The notes under the pieces are model-generated. The model worked only from the letters and a program-made list of their open reading frames with translations. It was not told where the DNA came from and ran no database searches. The position numbers and the translations under genes were made by a program. 13,978 nt of DNA from Candidatus Heimdallarchaeota archaeon (GTDB lineage Archaea; Asgardarchaeota; Heimdallarchaeia; Heimdallarchaeales; Kariarchaeaceae), in the NCBI GenBank assembly GCA_015522385.1, contig WAMJ01000005.1, positions 1 through 13,978 on the forward strand, read 5' to 3'. Within the stretch, counting starts at the first letter, position 1. Each line of letters opens with the position of its first letter. Shown here piece after piece: positions 13,908 to 13,978 of this stretch.

Positions 13908-13914
13908 TTTATAT
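13908..13914 (+). promoter_or_regulatory. TATA box of the truncated right-end gene
   Basis: tttatat is centred 27 bases before the ATG at 13938, a strong match at the spacing for a leaderless archaeal transcript. Confidence 0.6.
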
Positions 13915-13937
13915 CCGCACACATCGAAGATCCGTCA

Positions 13938-13978
13938 ATGAAGGTGCCGGAGGACAGAAATCTAGATGTCAGCGTCTT
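13938..13978 (+). CDS. Start of a gene cut off by the window end
   Basis: An ATG at the ideal leaderless distance from a strong TATA box opens a frame that runs to the window end. Only the first 13 residues can be read (MKVPEDRNLDVSV), hydrophilic and not a signal peptide. Product unknown. It is the probable target of the repeat array and inverted repeat upstream. Confidence 0.5.
   Translation, partial: MKVPEDRNLDVSV

Larger units (their letters stand above)
13458..13937. other. 480-base intergenic region with promoter-like structure
   Basis: No convincing gene is present. It holds, in order: a bulged hairpin (acct-acc/ggt-c-aggt, 13554-13572), an isolated strong TATA-like sequence (atataaaata, 13581-13590) with no obvious gene at leaderless distance, a 49-codon open frame (13648-13797, see findings), a 14-bp tandem repeat (13780-13849), a perfect 8-bp inverted repeat (13848-13878), and a TATA box (13908-13914) for the next gene. 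A minus-strand open frame (13567-13908) runs through the repeats and has no family likeness, so I treat it as spurious. Confidence 0.6.

Noticed and set aside
13567..13908. 113-codon minus-strand open frame across the right intergenic region
   Set aside because: It runs through the 14-bp tandem repeat, giving a repetitive His/Thr-rich segment, has no family likeness, and covers a region better explained as promoter DNA.

Overview
The window looks archaeal. Nearly every gene that follows an intergenic gap has an AT-rich TATA-like box (tttatat, atttata, tatatag and similar) centred about 24-29 bases before a start codon, with no Shine-Dalgarno sequence between. That is the layout of archaeal promoters driving leaderless mRNAs. 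I used this spacing to choose several starts (170, 677, 4006, and 11398 on the minus strand). The only clear Shine-Dalgarno sequence lies inside an operon, before the second ABC permease. The N-terminus of the 4006 gene resembles the longin/roadblock-like proteins common in Asgard archaea. An Asgard lineage is therefore my best guess, but it is weakly supported, and a Thermoplasmatota-type archaeon is not excluded. No rRNA, tRNA, CRISPR array, transposase or integrase was found.

Left part (1-5849, plus strand): a small NTF2/SnoaL-like protein (170-637); a 12-helix MFS transporter (677-1897); an amidohydrolase of the imidazolonepropionase/Xaa-Pro dipeptidase type (1951-3174) overlapping by 4 bases an APH/choline-kinase-fold phosphotransferase (3171-3947); and a 451-residue protein with a longin/roadblock-like N-terminus (4006-5361) coupled to an unrecognised 161-residue protein (5364-5849). 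The transporter, hydrolase and kinase may form an uptake and processing route for a small metabolite, which is inference only.

Middle (5903-8318): a BCP-type peroxiredoxin (plus) runs tail-to-tail into a minus-strand pair made of a Cj0069-family ATP-grasp protein (8003-7020) and a multi-pass membrane protein (6994-6371). A 315-base AT-rich divergent intergenic region follows.

Right part (8319-13978): an ArsR-like winged-helix regulator with a CxC motif (plus) converges, with a 3-base gap, on a three-gene minus-strand ABC exporter operon (ATPase, permease, permease; 11398-8748). The two permeases are paralogues. Divergent from the operon is a 600-residue protein (11655-13457) with PMD repeats, a bacterial-PH-like segment and two membrane helices. 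A 480-base intergenic region closes the window. It holds a five-unit 14-bp tandem repeat, a perfect 8-bp inverted repeat and a strong TATA box in front of a truncated gene (13938 to window end), which looks like an elaborate promoter.

I see no recognisable defence, mobile or toxin system. The least explained items are the regulatory array at 13780-13914, the 600-residue PH/membrane protein, and the 4006/5364 gene pair.
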